Positions 23,799 through 33,992 of a stretch of 64,000 nucleotides of DNA are shown in pieces. Position numbers and translations under genes: made by a program. The DNA comes from Lenzites betulinus (lineage: Eukaryota > Basidiomycota > Agaricomycetes > Polyporales > Polyporaceae). The notes under the pieces were generated by a model. It worked only from the letters and a program-made list of their open reading frames with translations. It did no database searches and had not been told where the DNA came from. The stretch spans positions 1,054,001 through 1,118,000 of the forward strand of contig JABYQU010000004.1 in the NCBI GenBank assembly GCA_022264855.1, written 5' to 3'. Each line of letters opens with the position of its first letter. Position 1 is the stretch's first letter.

Positions 23799-25840
23799 AT
23801 GTCGGCTCGCGGAAGAGGTAACCGGGGGCGTGGTGGTCGTGGTCAGGCTCGTGGAAGTGGTGCTGGCATTATTCGCCTCCCACCCGCCGGCTCCGGATCG
23901 CTGCCCAGAGAGACCGACGAGCCTCCTGCTGAACCTCCCGCCCGCCGTCAGAGCACGCGCATTGTTCAAGCTGCGAGGAATGCTGATGCAGGTAAGCCAG
24001 GAGTGTACAGTGTTCTCCAATTGGTGTGGATGCGCTGACACTGCGCTGTTTAGGGTTGGTCGAGAGCATGCGCCCAGGCCTTGTGCAGCACCACCCCGAA
24101 GCAGAGAGTAATGGCCAGGATGCGGAGGAGCCTTCTCACATCGACATTGCACGTGAACGTGGAGAGGCTGATCCGGAGGACCAGGACTATGTTGAGCACA
24201 GTAGAGCGAGGCCCCGGACGGCTGTGACCTCGATTGTAGGTTCTTGAAAGCACTCTGTTATTCGCTACTGGACTTACTGACTCATACAGGTTTCTGAGAC
24301 TGCTGACATATCGACACCTCGGTTCTCTGCAGTGGATAGGACGCCTACTCGTGTGACGGCAACAGCAGCACCGTCCCAACTTGGATTCCGGTCCTACATT
24401 CCCGAGATTCCGAGCGAGCTGATTGCCTTGCTTCGTTCACCAGCAGTGATAGAGACTCTTGCTAGGCATGCAGTCCCTCAGCCTGCTCGTTTGTCTGTCA
24501 GCCGTGAAGGCTCGGCGTGCACAGAGTCCTCGCTATCTTCCCGGCCAGCCCCGGAATCACTGTCTGAGCCCGCCTCTACCACGTCCTCGGTTCGTGTGTC
24601 GCCCGCACCATCTATCCCCACAAAACGGGTCTCGACAAGCGTGCTAGAGGCAGTCAGCAAAGAGGATGCAGCTCGGGCCAAGAAAGCGAAACACAACGCT
24701 GCCCGGCCGCGACACTATCAATATAGAAGTGGCGACTCACAGTTTGCAGATATCTTGAAGTCAACTGCGCAACTAGTCCAAGTGCACTTAGCCACAGTTA
24801 ATCCGTTTCCCTCCAAGGATGAGCGCAATCGCATGATCAAGGAACAGTTCGAACTAGCCCTCGAAGTTCATGGGTTACGCGATGACGCGTTCGCACTCAG
24901 TGCTGCTGAACACAGCATGGTATGTCCCTGCTATTGTTTTGCTGCTGCGCGATGCCATCATGCTTACGGCCATGACATAGCTTAGCGCGGAAGAAACTAA
25001 CATGCGAAGTCGTTGCAAGAAGGCCGTTGCCCCTCTCATCACGCGCTTCGGCTTCTGTCGAGTCCCACGCGGTGACGCAGAAGTCCAAGAAAACGTTGCG
25101 CTTCGTCACAAACTTCTAGGCAGCACCGTCGTCGATTCGTCTGCACGCAAGCCGATCTTTCAATATAAGGTATCGTCCTGTGCTACTGACTCACAAGTGT
25201 TGCTAACGACCCTTCCAGGATGTAGAATCCCGGACTGGGGAATTCCTGAACCCTCTTATTGCCGATGCCATCAACATGGCATTCTTCTCCCACCCGACAG
25301 CGTTGGGCTGTATATATCAAGCCCAGTTCACTCCATTCCCACAGAAAACCGTCGCACTGGTGCTTACAAGTGTGCGTTCACTAGTTTCCTTCTGGCAAGG
25401 TCCGAGCCTCCCTGCCGGTGCTGACATGTGCCGGCTTTCCAGATCGAACACGGCATCGAGCAGTATACCTCGGGCAATTTCGACGGTACAATGCGATTCT
25501 CCAAAGGATACAAGGACAGGTATACGGCACATTTGAATGCACTCAAGAAGTACGAGGAAGAACGCTTGTGGAAGACATACTGGAAGAAGCTCCTCCGCGA
25601 TGGCTTGTAAGCACCCTGAGTCTTTCGTGCTAGCACCGCCCTATTTACTCACTATTTCTGGGCGCTGACAGGGTCCACGCTGGTGCACAGGTTGAGAAGC
25701 CACGCGCCGAGTCCGCTACCGAGGTTGAGGCAACTCAAGCCGAAATCGATGCCGATATGGCTCGACTAGCAGAAGAAGAGCTCGACGGTTTCGTAGATAG
25801 CTCAGACATCGAGTTCGAGCCAACGGCTGAAGAGGAGTAA
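23799..25840 (+). CDS. DUF6532 protein, divergent partner of Plavaka copy 1
   Basis: Starts at ATG 23799 (MSARGRGNRGRGGRG) and ends at TAA 25838-25840. Order: a Gly/Arg-rich RGG-like N-terminus, a long disordered acidic and Ser/Pro region, then the conserved C-terminal helical domain: FADILKSTAQLVQVHLATV, LSAEETNMRSRCKKAVAPLI, FLNPLIADAINMAFFSHPTA, FTPFPQKTVALVLTS|IEHGIEQYTSG, YKDRYTAHLNALKKYEEERL, and an acidic tail. This matches the basidiomycete DUF6532 family, whose function is unknown. The RGG tract suggests nucleic-acid binding (inference). It lies head to head with the Plavaka gene, 217 bp or less between starts, so a shared promoter is likely. Confidence 0.82.
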
Positions 25841-26397
25841 GCCCGGGTTGTGGCGGATATGTTATGTTCTAGTAATAATCATATGACATCCTGATATCCA
25901 TGACGTTGAGTGCGACGACTCGCCCGGTCTTCGTCACCTCGCCGGGGAGAATCCTTATATGTGGGGCACTTAGTGGAGAATTCTCTATCTCTCCGGAGAT
26001 GCGCTATCAGTACGGAGTGGGTGAGCTCACATCATGAGCAGACTGATCGCTCAATCTCGAATCGGAGATCATTTCTCCGCGTCTCCATTCGCTCCCTCAG
26101 GCGCCCTATGGTTCGAAAGGAGATGGATGGGTTTCCTGATGTGAGCATGCAAGCGTCAGAGAGCGCCGCGCGCTACCTCTCGATCAGGCACCGCTCACTA
26201 CCATATCGGGCTTTGTTTGCTCGTGCAGCTGTATTAGTAGTAGTAATGTGACTAAGTATGCAAAGCACTGGACTCGACTAGCTACTCCTCGCACAGCATC
26301 CGGAAACCACTCGTTCACCCAAGGGCAACACGGCGGCTTCACCTCCATTTGCAAAAGCAGACAATCTTGGTGGTAGTACACGAACACCTTTAATAGC
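25841..26397. other. Intergenic, possible right end of the first Plavaka unit
   Basis: No gene is seen. Short ctccggaga and cggagatca motifs (about 26000-26070) weakly echo the tccgga cluster left of the transposase gene; this is too little to define element ends. Confidence 0.3.
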
Positions 26398-26993
26398 CTT
26401 TAAATCACACCGTCATTCTCCCTGCGGATCATGCGGCCCTCTTGCCAAAAGCCTACAATATTCAAGTTGCTTCCATCATGCAGGCCCTGCTGTACGTCAC
26501 AGTAACGATGATCACTGTATGGTGACAGGTAGAGTCCGGTAGGATGCTCGCCCAAGAGGCACCTGATGATGATTTGGTGCAGACTTACTGTTGTCACATC
26601 ATCCCAGACGCTCTCGGCAAGTCTATAGCCGTCGATGGGGCTAAAAAGGAATTGTGAATTCGCGAGACGTTACAAAACCTGTTGGTGAAGCACGATCGAA
26701 GGACGTTTTGGTTGCCCGTTATGTGACCCCGGGCCGTCTACTGCAGTGGTCGCTCCTGCCAGGACCTGGATAGTAGTGGTTTGCTCGACGTCGCCTGTAT
26801 TGATGCCTACCCGTCGTCCGCCCCACGCTCACTTCTGTCGCCCATAGATCCTATCGAAAATACCTTTGAAGAGTTCATGCCGCAGCACGTGCTTGCTTGT
26901 CTTCGCTAACAGCTTCCCAAGAGACCTGGCACTCCGTTAGTTTTCGAGCCAATTGTATATATAGCATTGCAGCTTGTCCCACGAATACGGCAT
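26398..26993 (-). pseudogene. Decayed gene of unknown family
   Basis: From ATG 26993 the frame reads MPYSWDKLQCYIYNWLEN, meets TAA at 26939-26937, then continues in the same frame as RSARSLGKLLAKTSKHVLR and HELFKGIFDRIYGRQK. Further down, PIDGYRLAESVWDDVTT ends at a GTAAGT donor and joins in phase 0 to QGLHDGSNLNIVGFWQEGR, ending at TAA 26398-26400. The coding-like character on both sides of the stop and the good splice sites suggest a gene inactivated by one nonsense change. I do not recognise the family. A missed small intron over the stop is possible, though no GT donor precedes it. Confidence 0.4.
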
Positions 26994-27931
26994 CTTTAGA
27001 TGATGAATGAGGTGAGTTCTATCAAAAAACTGCCGGCCCTGTATGTCGTGTACTTGCGTACTACGTGCTAACGTGATTTTGATGGACGACAGTGATGTTG
27101 TAGTGCATCGGTGATATTGGGCCTCCGAAACCGACGGTGGTCATGCACACATCGCGACTGGTGAACGTTTGAACCACGATAAGCAGTCAAAAGTGTAGTA
27201 AGTAAGTATAGCCGGATTTAAAAGCTCTCCCTCCAAGAGCCGCTAGTGGTCATCCGAGACTAGTCGCAGCCATGATGACTGTACATCGTAAGACATTTCC
27301 ACATGGGGAACGCTTCCTCTACACTTGAAAAGCCACTCTACGACGTCCAAGCAGCGAGCTTGAGCTGAACAAGGGATGCGAGTAAGTATAGTGGGCAGCA
27401 CGTGGCAGCGCCCACAGCGAGAAAAAATCGCTCCACTCCATGAAGTTCTTCAAGTTGGCCCGGGCGGCGCTGACAAAGGTTGCGGTGCAAACACTGCAGT
27501 CCGGTGGTTTCTTTCTTGCACGTGTCCCTTGCGTACCCGCTGCATGCTTTGCACGCTGACTGCACTGCGACAGACGGCGGTGGACGACAACCATGCTGGG
27601 TTCAAGGGGTGGGGGGAAGACACAGGGAGCGACAAGCACGAGACGGCAGCAGCTTGCCGCAGTGCTCGCCGCATTGAGCCTCTCGGCGCGCGCCATGCAG
27701 TCGGGCTCGCAGACTCGTCCGCGTCACAACCGCGTCAATCCGCAAAGCGCATCGCGATGGCCGGCGCGTTCTCGTTTCCTCGTCGATCCCGCCCACGCCT
27801 TGCTCAGCGCACGACATATGGAAGCGTAACTCCGCCGTTGGAGACCCTCCGAGTCGCCCTTTCCTCCTCTCTTCTTCCCGCCATGCCCCCTCATTCTCCC
27901 ACCCGCCGCAACATAGTCCTAGGCAACCACA
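26994..27931. other. Intergenic, upstream of the second HNH gene
   Basis: No gene is supported. Overlapping frames on both strands (27319-27830) lack known motifs. A CT-rich tract at 27841-27915 precedes the HNH start codon. Confidence 0.4.
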
Positions 27932-29080
27932 ATGGCTATGTCCTCGCAGGCAAGCCCCCTTCGTCTCCAGGACCCATTTCCTCCGCTAATGCTCGCCACA
28001 GGATTTTATCAATACGGCACCGTCTCGTGGGCCACTTTCTTTCGCTGGCTCTCTTTCATCTTCGACACCAACGAACCCTGGATCATCGTCGGACGTGACC
28101 GCCCCATGTCTACGCAGTACCGTCCTGAAAGCACAATCGTCGCGCCCGGCAGATACGTCGTTCTCGCACCAGGTGATTATGATCCGCCTGCTGTCCTTGA
28201 ACCTTGACCGTAACAAGCAACCACCAGACTGGTCTCCTATCGACATCAAGCTCTCGTCAACGCAGGCTCGCCCGTCGCTCAGCACGATCTGCCACGAGCG
28301 AACAAGCAAGATCAACCTTCGCGCCCTTGCACGGCACAAGAACTGCTCATCCACCAGCGCAGAGCTGTCCTGGTGCGCGCTCCAAGCAGCCCATATACTC
28401 TCCGCCTCGCATCCAGCAGAGGTGCGCATCACAGCCTGGTGGGTGACCCCGTGTTTTGCGCGGTTCAATCCCACTTCCGTCCCCTTTCCGCGCACAAGCC
28501 GGCACTCCGAGAATTCAGGGAATCAGTTGCTCACACCCGAGTTAGAAGAACCGCAAGGACCACGTCGCAGGGACCCCGCCGGACGCCAGCCCAGGCGTTC
28601 CCAGCCGCGCATCGCTCAAGTCGGCCTCGCTCCGGAACATGCTGTTCCTGCGCGAAGACCTGCACGACGCGTGGGCGGACTACGAGTTCGGGATCGACCC
28701 AGACGTGCGTCACCTCGCGCTTACCCCTCATGTGCGTTGCACCCTTCAGTCGAAATCTAACGGCCGGCTCTCGTTGGCAGGACGAGTACCGGATCGTCGC
28801 GTTCATATCGGGCCACAAATCCATCGCGGGGCATTACATCGAAATGCGTGCGATGGCGGACCCCGGGACGCGGCCGTTCGACCGCCTCTTGCGCGACCAC
28901 TTCGCGCAGGCCGTGTTGAAGCACATCAAGGGCCGCGGGGAACGCCACAGGGATTTGAGACGCGTCTCCGTGAGCCTGTCGAACACGAAGACGTGGGTGC
29001 CGTTCGCTGCCAAGGGAGGACTGGAGCTCGAGCTCGACAGCCCTCTGCTCGATGAAGACGACGATTTGAGGCAGCAGTAG
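27932..29080 (+). CDS. HNH-nuclease-domain protein
   Basis: Four exons join in phase (27932-28172, 28228-28421, 28546-28704, 28781-29080), giving about 297 aa. The N-terminal part (GFYQYGTVSWATFFRWLSFI, RPMSTQYRPESTIVAPGRY) is followed by the HNH-like segment ALARHKNCSSTSAELSWCAL QAAHIL, then SLRNMLFLREDLHDAWADYE and FGIDPD|DEYRIVAFISGHK. That is the fungal HNH_2 plan: Cys, AHI, a 'LR.DLH..WD.YEF' helix, then the 'Y.I..F' strand. The AHI and DLH histidines are both present, so it looks better preserved than the relative at 4614-5794. The third exon acceptor (28545) is the least certain border. Biological role unknown. Confidence 0.7.
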
Positions 29081-29681
29081 GCCGATATCCCAATCGCCCC
29101 CGTCACGCTGACATATGTTTGATGGTCGGTCTCTCCTTCTATTTTTCCGGGTTTGGGTGCTGCTACGCAGGTGGCCGTTTGGTTCTTTTATTCCTTTGGT
29201 TCATCTTGGGTTTCCCCGCACGGGGTGTTTGTTCTTGGTTGGCATCTCGCTTTCGTTGGGAGGGTCATTCTATTGAAGTGAAACACAGTGCCACGAGGCG
29301 GATACGAGCTTCATGCTAACGTGCCTCGATGTAATTGTATCCCCATACACGAGATAGTGACTACTACGTCCAGCCAGTACTGGCAGTCGTCCTGTATACT
29401 AGTATGCGACTGATGCCAGGAAACCCTCCCAGGGGCTGTAGTGCACACTATATCATTATAGAATAATATTGCAGCGGTAGCACCATATAGGTACTATCGG
29501 TTCTATAGGGCTCTACATCGTACAACATGGCTACATGCTGAGTTTTATATGAGGATATAGCAGACATACAAACTATGATACACATGTGGGCGCGCTAAGG
29601 GATTCGACAAGACACGGAAGCAACATATAGTCGAACATATGCATTTATGTTCTACAAGATGATAGAATGCCCGAAACACCA
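29081..29681. other. Intergenic, AT-richer spacer with short palindromes
   Basis: No gene is seen. Base composition is clearly lower in GC than its surroundings. Short perfect palindromes occur: gccagtactggc near 29374 and atactagtat near 29398. Confidence 0.4.
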
Positions 29682-31232
29682 TCAACGCCCTTCTATCGAG
29701 ACACAAGCAGCCACATGATCAGCATACTGCTTCTTGAAACGCTTGACAGCCCTGCAAATGGTCGGCGAAGGGGGCAAATCGACCGCGACACGCTTGCGTG
29801 TTCTCGGCGTTAAATGACAACCCACGACTGCATTCGGCACCGGGATGTATGTCGGCCGCTGAAGCAAGTTCTGAGTACTTTTAAAGTCAGACAATGGAGC
29901 CATGAAACAACACATACTATGGACGCAGGGGTATCGAGCGATCGCTGGGCGCCTGCAATTACAGTGGTACTTTCCTCGCCTGCAGATGACGGCGTTCCCT
30001 GCAATGTGGTAGCACGCCGCGAATCAATGCAGGCGTCTGAATAACCCAGGCAGTATGCGTCATACACCATGTCGTGCTCCGATTCGGTATCCGATCCGGA
30101 ATCGCCATTGTGATTGCAATGAGGTTCCGCCCCAGTACCAGGCGGCGGAGGCGACGAAAGCGCGACGTCGTCATGCTGATGCGACGGTGGTAGCCCGTCG
30201 GGCTGATGGGGTTCCGGTGATCCTGTACAGGAATCTTCTGTACCCTGTAAAGACGCCGTCGATGCATTCTGGGGGTCGTCCAAGTCGTTTTGAGCAGGAG
30301 AAAACATGTTGAGGAAGTCGTAGACCGCAGACATGCCAGGCTGACCTAAGATAAACACACTGTCAGCCAGCGGTCATTGGAGACAGAAGTAGAGACTTAC
30401 TAGCAGCGCTATCGGCCGAAGATAGACAGCGTGCGGAGGACTCCTGGGACATCGAACGTGACGGGGTGGATGGGGAAGGTGGTGGAGAGTCATCGGGCCT
30501 AGCATAATCACTTGGGAGAGGTACTAGCAAGGGTATCAGCATATAGGCTGGCGTGGCGTACGGCAAATTGTAATTTTTCGGTGTTGTGGGATTCTGCGGT
30601 GGCAGGGAACGACACTCACAATGATTAGGGCTTCTGACAACCACCTGCGGTACGGTGAGGGTTCTAAGGGATACTGGCTCCACCTCCGAAGAGCGGCGGG
30701 ATGCTGCAGCTCGTTCGGTGCCTGCGGGCGGGATGTTCGAAGTGCTGTTCATATCCTGGGATAACATATTTGTCCGGCAGCCCCTTGATGAGCAACTGAT
30801 TATAACGACGTACCATATCTGCATTTAACTCTTGTGGATCTAGGCATTCTCCTGCGGGATGGGAGGCAGTGTGGTGGGCATCGCCGACGTCGTAGTTTTC
30901 GCTGTGCAAAGGGTTGGAGCCTCGAAAAGCGACATTCAGCGTGAATGCTTCGTGTGCATCCACAGAGAGCGCAATTTTGTACCCAGCTGAGTGATTGATT
31001 TGGAAGCTGAGGCCAGCATGGTTGTGATTCAGCATGAAGGGCAGCTGGTAGACACGAAAGAGAGCGCTATTTGGGCGTCACATCGTCGGCGTCCTGCACT
31101 CACTCCTCTAGATTTAGCGCCCATGTTCGGCGCTGACTGAATGTTGCTGTTTAGCTCGAGGCATAAATTAGTAAGGATATCTAACATCTCTGGTGTCTTG
31201 GTACATGCATTCCTGAGTGTTCTTGACAGCAA
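29682..31232 (-). CDS. Hypothetical multi-exon protein
   Basis: Family not recognised. Supported junctions: GAKSRG| to |LPFMLNHNHAGLSFQINHSA (GTGAGT...CTACCAG), SSADSAAS| to |QPGMSAVYDFLNMFSP, and DTPASI| to |NLLQRPTYIPVPNAVVG, ending VAACVSIEGR and stop. The first half (TLRNACTKTPEMLDILTNLC, GYKIALSVDAHEAFTLNVAF) looks folded; the middle is Pro/Ser-rich and acidic; the end is basic. One junction near 30660-30750 could not be phased, and no start ATG was found, so the gene may begin above 31232. It sits beside mobile-element remnants. Confidence 0.5.
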
Positions 31233-31599
31233 TTTCGTTCTGCAGACTCCCGCACGAAGATGGACAACTGCAACAAGCAGCCGGTAATCGGGCGCCTAAT
31301 GTGATAGTAAGCACGAACACTGGAGGAATAACAAAGTAATCTGCTACTATTCAGTACGGAACTACTAGTATATGATGTGAGGCGCGGGCTACACTAAGGT
31401 CGGGACTCGTTGGGGAAAACAGAAAGTCAGTGAGGAGACAAGGCAGTATGCGAACAGGGAGCAGCATAGCACATAAGTAGAGAGGCAAGGCGACGCTGGC
31501 GGGCCTTGAGCTGAGAACATTCGCTGAGTTCGCAGGCAATACTGGACGGGGAGGCGAAGCGGGTTGCGAGCGGCTGGAGGGAAAGCACGCGGGCAGAGA

Positions 31600-32430
31600 G
31601 GTGACGCGGTGTTGGCAGGCACGAAGCCGAGAGGATTGGTGGGCAGGACACTGAGCCGGTGGTGTCTTGCCGACTGCGTACCGCATCACCGTCCGCACCT
31701 CCTCCTGGGATATGCTTGCGGGGCAGAACACTCGCATGTCTGTCCCCGACATAGGGACGCGTGGCACCTGGGTTCCCCCGCGTCCGCTCCTGCCCTGGCC
31801 CGGCTTGAGTACCAAAGTTCGCCTCGATGACCCCTTCGTCCGCTGGGTGCTCCACATCGTCAACGATGTCCATGCTCTGCTCCAGCACGTGCACGTCGGC
31901 GGCAGCCTGGCGCTCCTGCATGCGCCGCACACCGAGCAGACAGAAGTCGAGCGTAGGCACATTGCGGTGCGGGCCCTGTGGCACGGACATTGCGAACGTC
32001 ATGCCCTACATGTACTCGCAGACGCGAATCTCCGTGCGCCCGCTGCGGCTGCAACAGCACAGGCAACAAGCCCTCCTGCGCCACGGCAAGCGTTGTCGGC
32101 ACCGGCGACTCGGATATCGACGTCGATGGGGATGAGAGACGCGGGCTCGATGCCAAGCTCGCGGTACATATGCGCGAGGCGGGTCCTTCTCCTGCTCCCC
32201 CACAGGCACGCACGCGCGTTCTCACCCCGCCAGCCCTTCTCCTTGTGGCGTGCGCAGCAGAGCTTGAGCGCACCCTCGAAGCGAATGGGTGCAGACCATC
32301 CGGGCCATCGACTGCGTTGAGGGTGAGGTCCGCCTTGACGAATACGACGTCCGGCGTCTCAGCGAGTTCCCTGAAGGACTTGCAGTGCTTGCGGAGGTCG
32401 TCGTTCACTGTGCTCTCCGTGTACGACTTG
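31600..32430 (-). CDS. Possible hypothetical gene, frame unresolved
   Basis: Minus-strand segments look coding: HCKSFRELAETPDVV (near 32400-32350), then after a CAACGCAG acceptor RWPGWSAPIRFEGALKLCCA, RHKEKGWRGENARAC and MYRELGIEPASLIPIDVDI, then DIVDDVEHPADEGVIEAN and VPMSGTDMRVFCPASISQEE. They lie in different frames and I could not join them with consensus splice sites, so this may be a broken gene. Strong GC bias also gives long frames on the + strand (31978-32448). The function is unknown. Confidence 0.3.
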
Positions 32431-32718
32431 ACATGGACAGTGATTTGACACAGAGGTTAGCTATCCGTGGGTGGCGGGTGATGCGGGCAGGACGAGACAC
32501 GGTGGGGCAGTGTGAGCAGGACGGCAAGGGACATGTTGTGGCAGGGAGGTGTTGCTGCAGGAGACGGGGATCCCACGGGTGCTCGGACAGACAGACAGGT
32601 GAAGACATGTCCTGCACACTGACGCTGAGTGATCGATTGATCGATGAGGTGAGTGACATGCGTGAATAGGTGGGCAGGGAGCTCACACACTGGCGTCGTG
32701 TTGCAGCAGACTGTATGC

Positions 32719-33440
32719 AATCTAATGGGACAAAGCTTCGAAGGTGTGGAAGTCGTAGTACCTGTTGAACAGAAAGGTAATGGGCTCGTCGAGGATGTCG
32801 GCAGTGGCCCATTGAGGTTGAACGTCATCATGGCCAAACTTAGGAATAAGGTGACATGTCCGGACTAGATCGCGCGCGGAAACAACCGTTGCATTGCGCT
32901 GGTGTGCGCGGGTCGAATGCGAGGTAGGGTGAAGGCCGGTCACAGTGTCTGGAGTGCGGAAGGGCCGAAACCAGTTCACATATAAGAGAGGGTCCCCGAT
33001 CCCCATCTCTTGCGGCAGGCGGAATATCGCACGGACTTGACCTGGGCGCAGGCCTGGATGGATGCATTAGAACTTGTAAGACCGGCGCGAGATAAACCTA
33101 CTACTGACCTTCAAGCCCGCCCTCTGCGGTGTACTGCTCATCATCTACAATGAAGAGCCCGCAGTCGAAGTGCGCGGGTACAGCTTTCCTGTCATGTATG
33201 CGTGGAGTGAAAGGGCGAGCGGACAGTTTGCACAAACGTTTTTGGTTCGAGATATGAATGTTGGCCGGCAACAGCAGCGTGAGTGAGTGGAAGACGTCGA
33301 GGCGGGTGGATTCGAGGACCAAGGGAGCATTGGGATGGACATCGCGCAGAAAGTTGTTCAGCTCGAGAATGATGTCGGGAGCACCATAGCGCACAGGCAG
33401 AGTGAGGATGGAAAGATGTGGTACGCTAGGTGCTTGAGGG
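32719..33440 (-). pseudogene. Truncated Plavaka transposase (C-terminal remnant)
   Basis: Two minus-strand exons encode only the C-terminal part of a Plavaka protein: VRYGAPDIILELNNFLRDVH, RLDVFHSLTLLLPANIHIS and PAHFDCGLFIVDDEQYTAEG, then LLYVNWFRPFRTPDTVTGLH, DLVRTCHLIPKFG and FLFNRYYDFHTFEALSH with stop. This resembles the last exon of copy 1 but belongs to a different lineage. Upstream, the frame runs into stops at about 33450, exactly where an unrelated repeat block begins. The catalytic core (Asp regions) is missing, so it cannot be active. Confidence 0.75.
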
Positions 33441-33442
33441 AC

Positions 33443-33890
33443 ACAGGTCTTTTTTAGTTTGTTTATTTAGTCACCATTACTTAATGTGATAAAAAGCTTA
33501 TCTCAACCATTAAGATGGTCGAGATAATTTGAATTCACATTAGTGTCCAGCTTGGTAAACCCCATTGTAGTCTATCCCACTTAATCATTCATGATGATCT
33601 TTCTGGTAAACTACTCTGAGATATTCTCGAGATCATCGGTGTGATCATCCTCTCTCTGATCAGTATAATCATCCTCAAGATCATCCATTAGTGTCCCCCT
33701 TGGAAACCCCGCATTCATGTCAATCACATGTAAAGATGAATGATCATCCTGCTGGTGAACTACTCAGTGATCTCCCCGAGATCACCGTTGTGATCATCCC
33801 AGCAGTTCCGGATTCATCGGTGTAACTATCTGCTCCAAGTTAATCATTCCCCACCCACCGCACTCACAAGCTAAGTGCTCAGCACTTAGC
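33443..33890 (+). repeat. GATC-rich transposon end with a duplicated 113-bp unit
   Basis: Bases 33443-33495 closely match the 3' end and stop region of Plavaka copy 2 (52101-52154, minus strand): both share ttttttagtttgttt and, further on, atgtgataaaa. Beyond this, a unit beginning cattagtgtcc occurs at 33538-33650 and again at 33686-33799. GATC occurs nine times between 33590 and 33800, mostly as gtgatcatcc or gagatca. I read this as the subterminal region of a Plavaka-type element in + orientation whose coding part is gone. It ends near a 21-bp palindrome (33871-33891). Confidence 0.6.
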
Positions 33891-33992
33891 TGCCAAAGTT
33901 GATCACGCAGCCACGGATACTAAAGAGTAATACTAACCACATGAGGTGCTTCCTATGCTCGAGTTAGAATATTGCATACTGAGTGTACCTTG

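Noticed and set aside
20255..26070. Terminal inverted repeats for the first Plavaka/DUF6532 unit
   Set aside because: Only short tccgga-like motifs are seen on both sides; no extended inverted match could be aligned by eye.
31978..32448. 156-codon + strand frame with Cys pairs
   Set aside because: The opposite strand gives more convincing peptide, and GC bias explains the long open frame.
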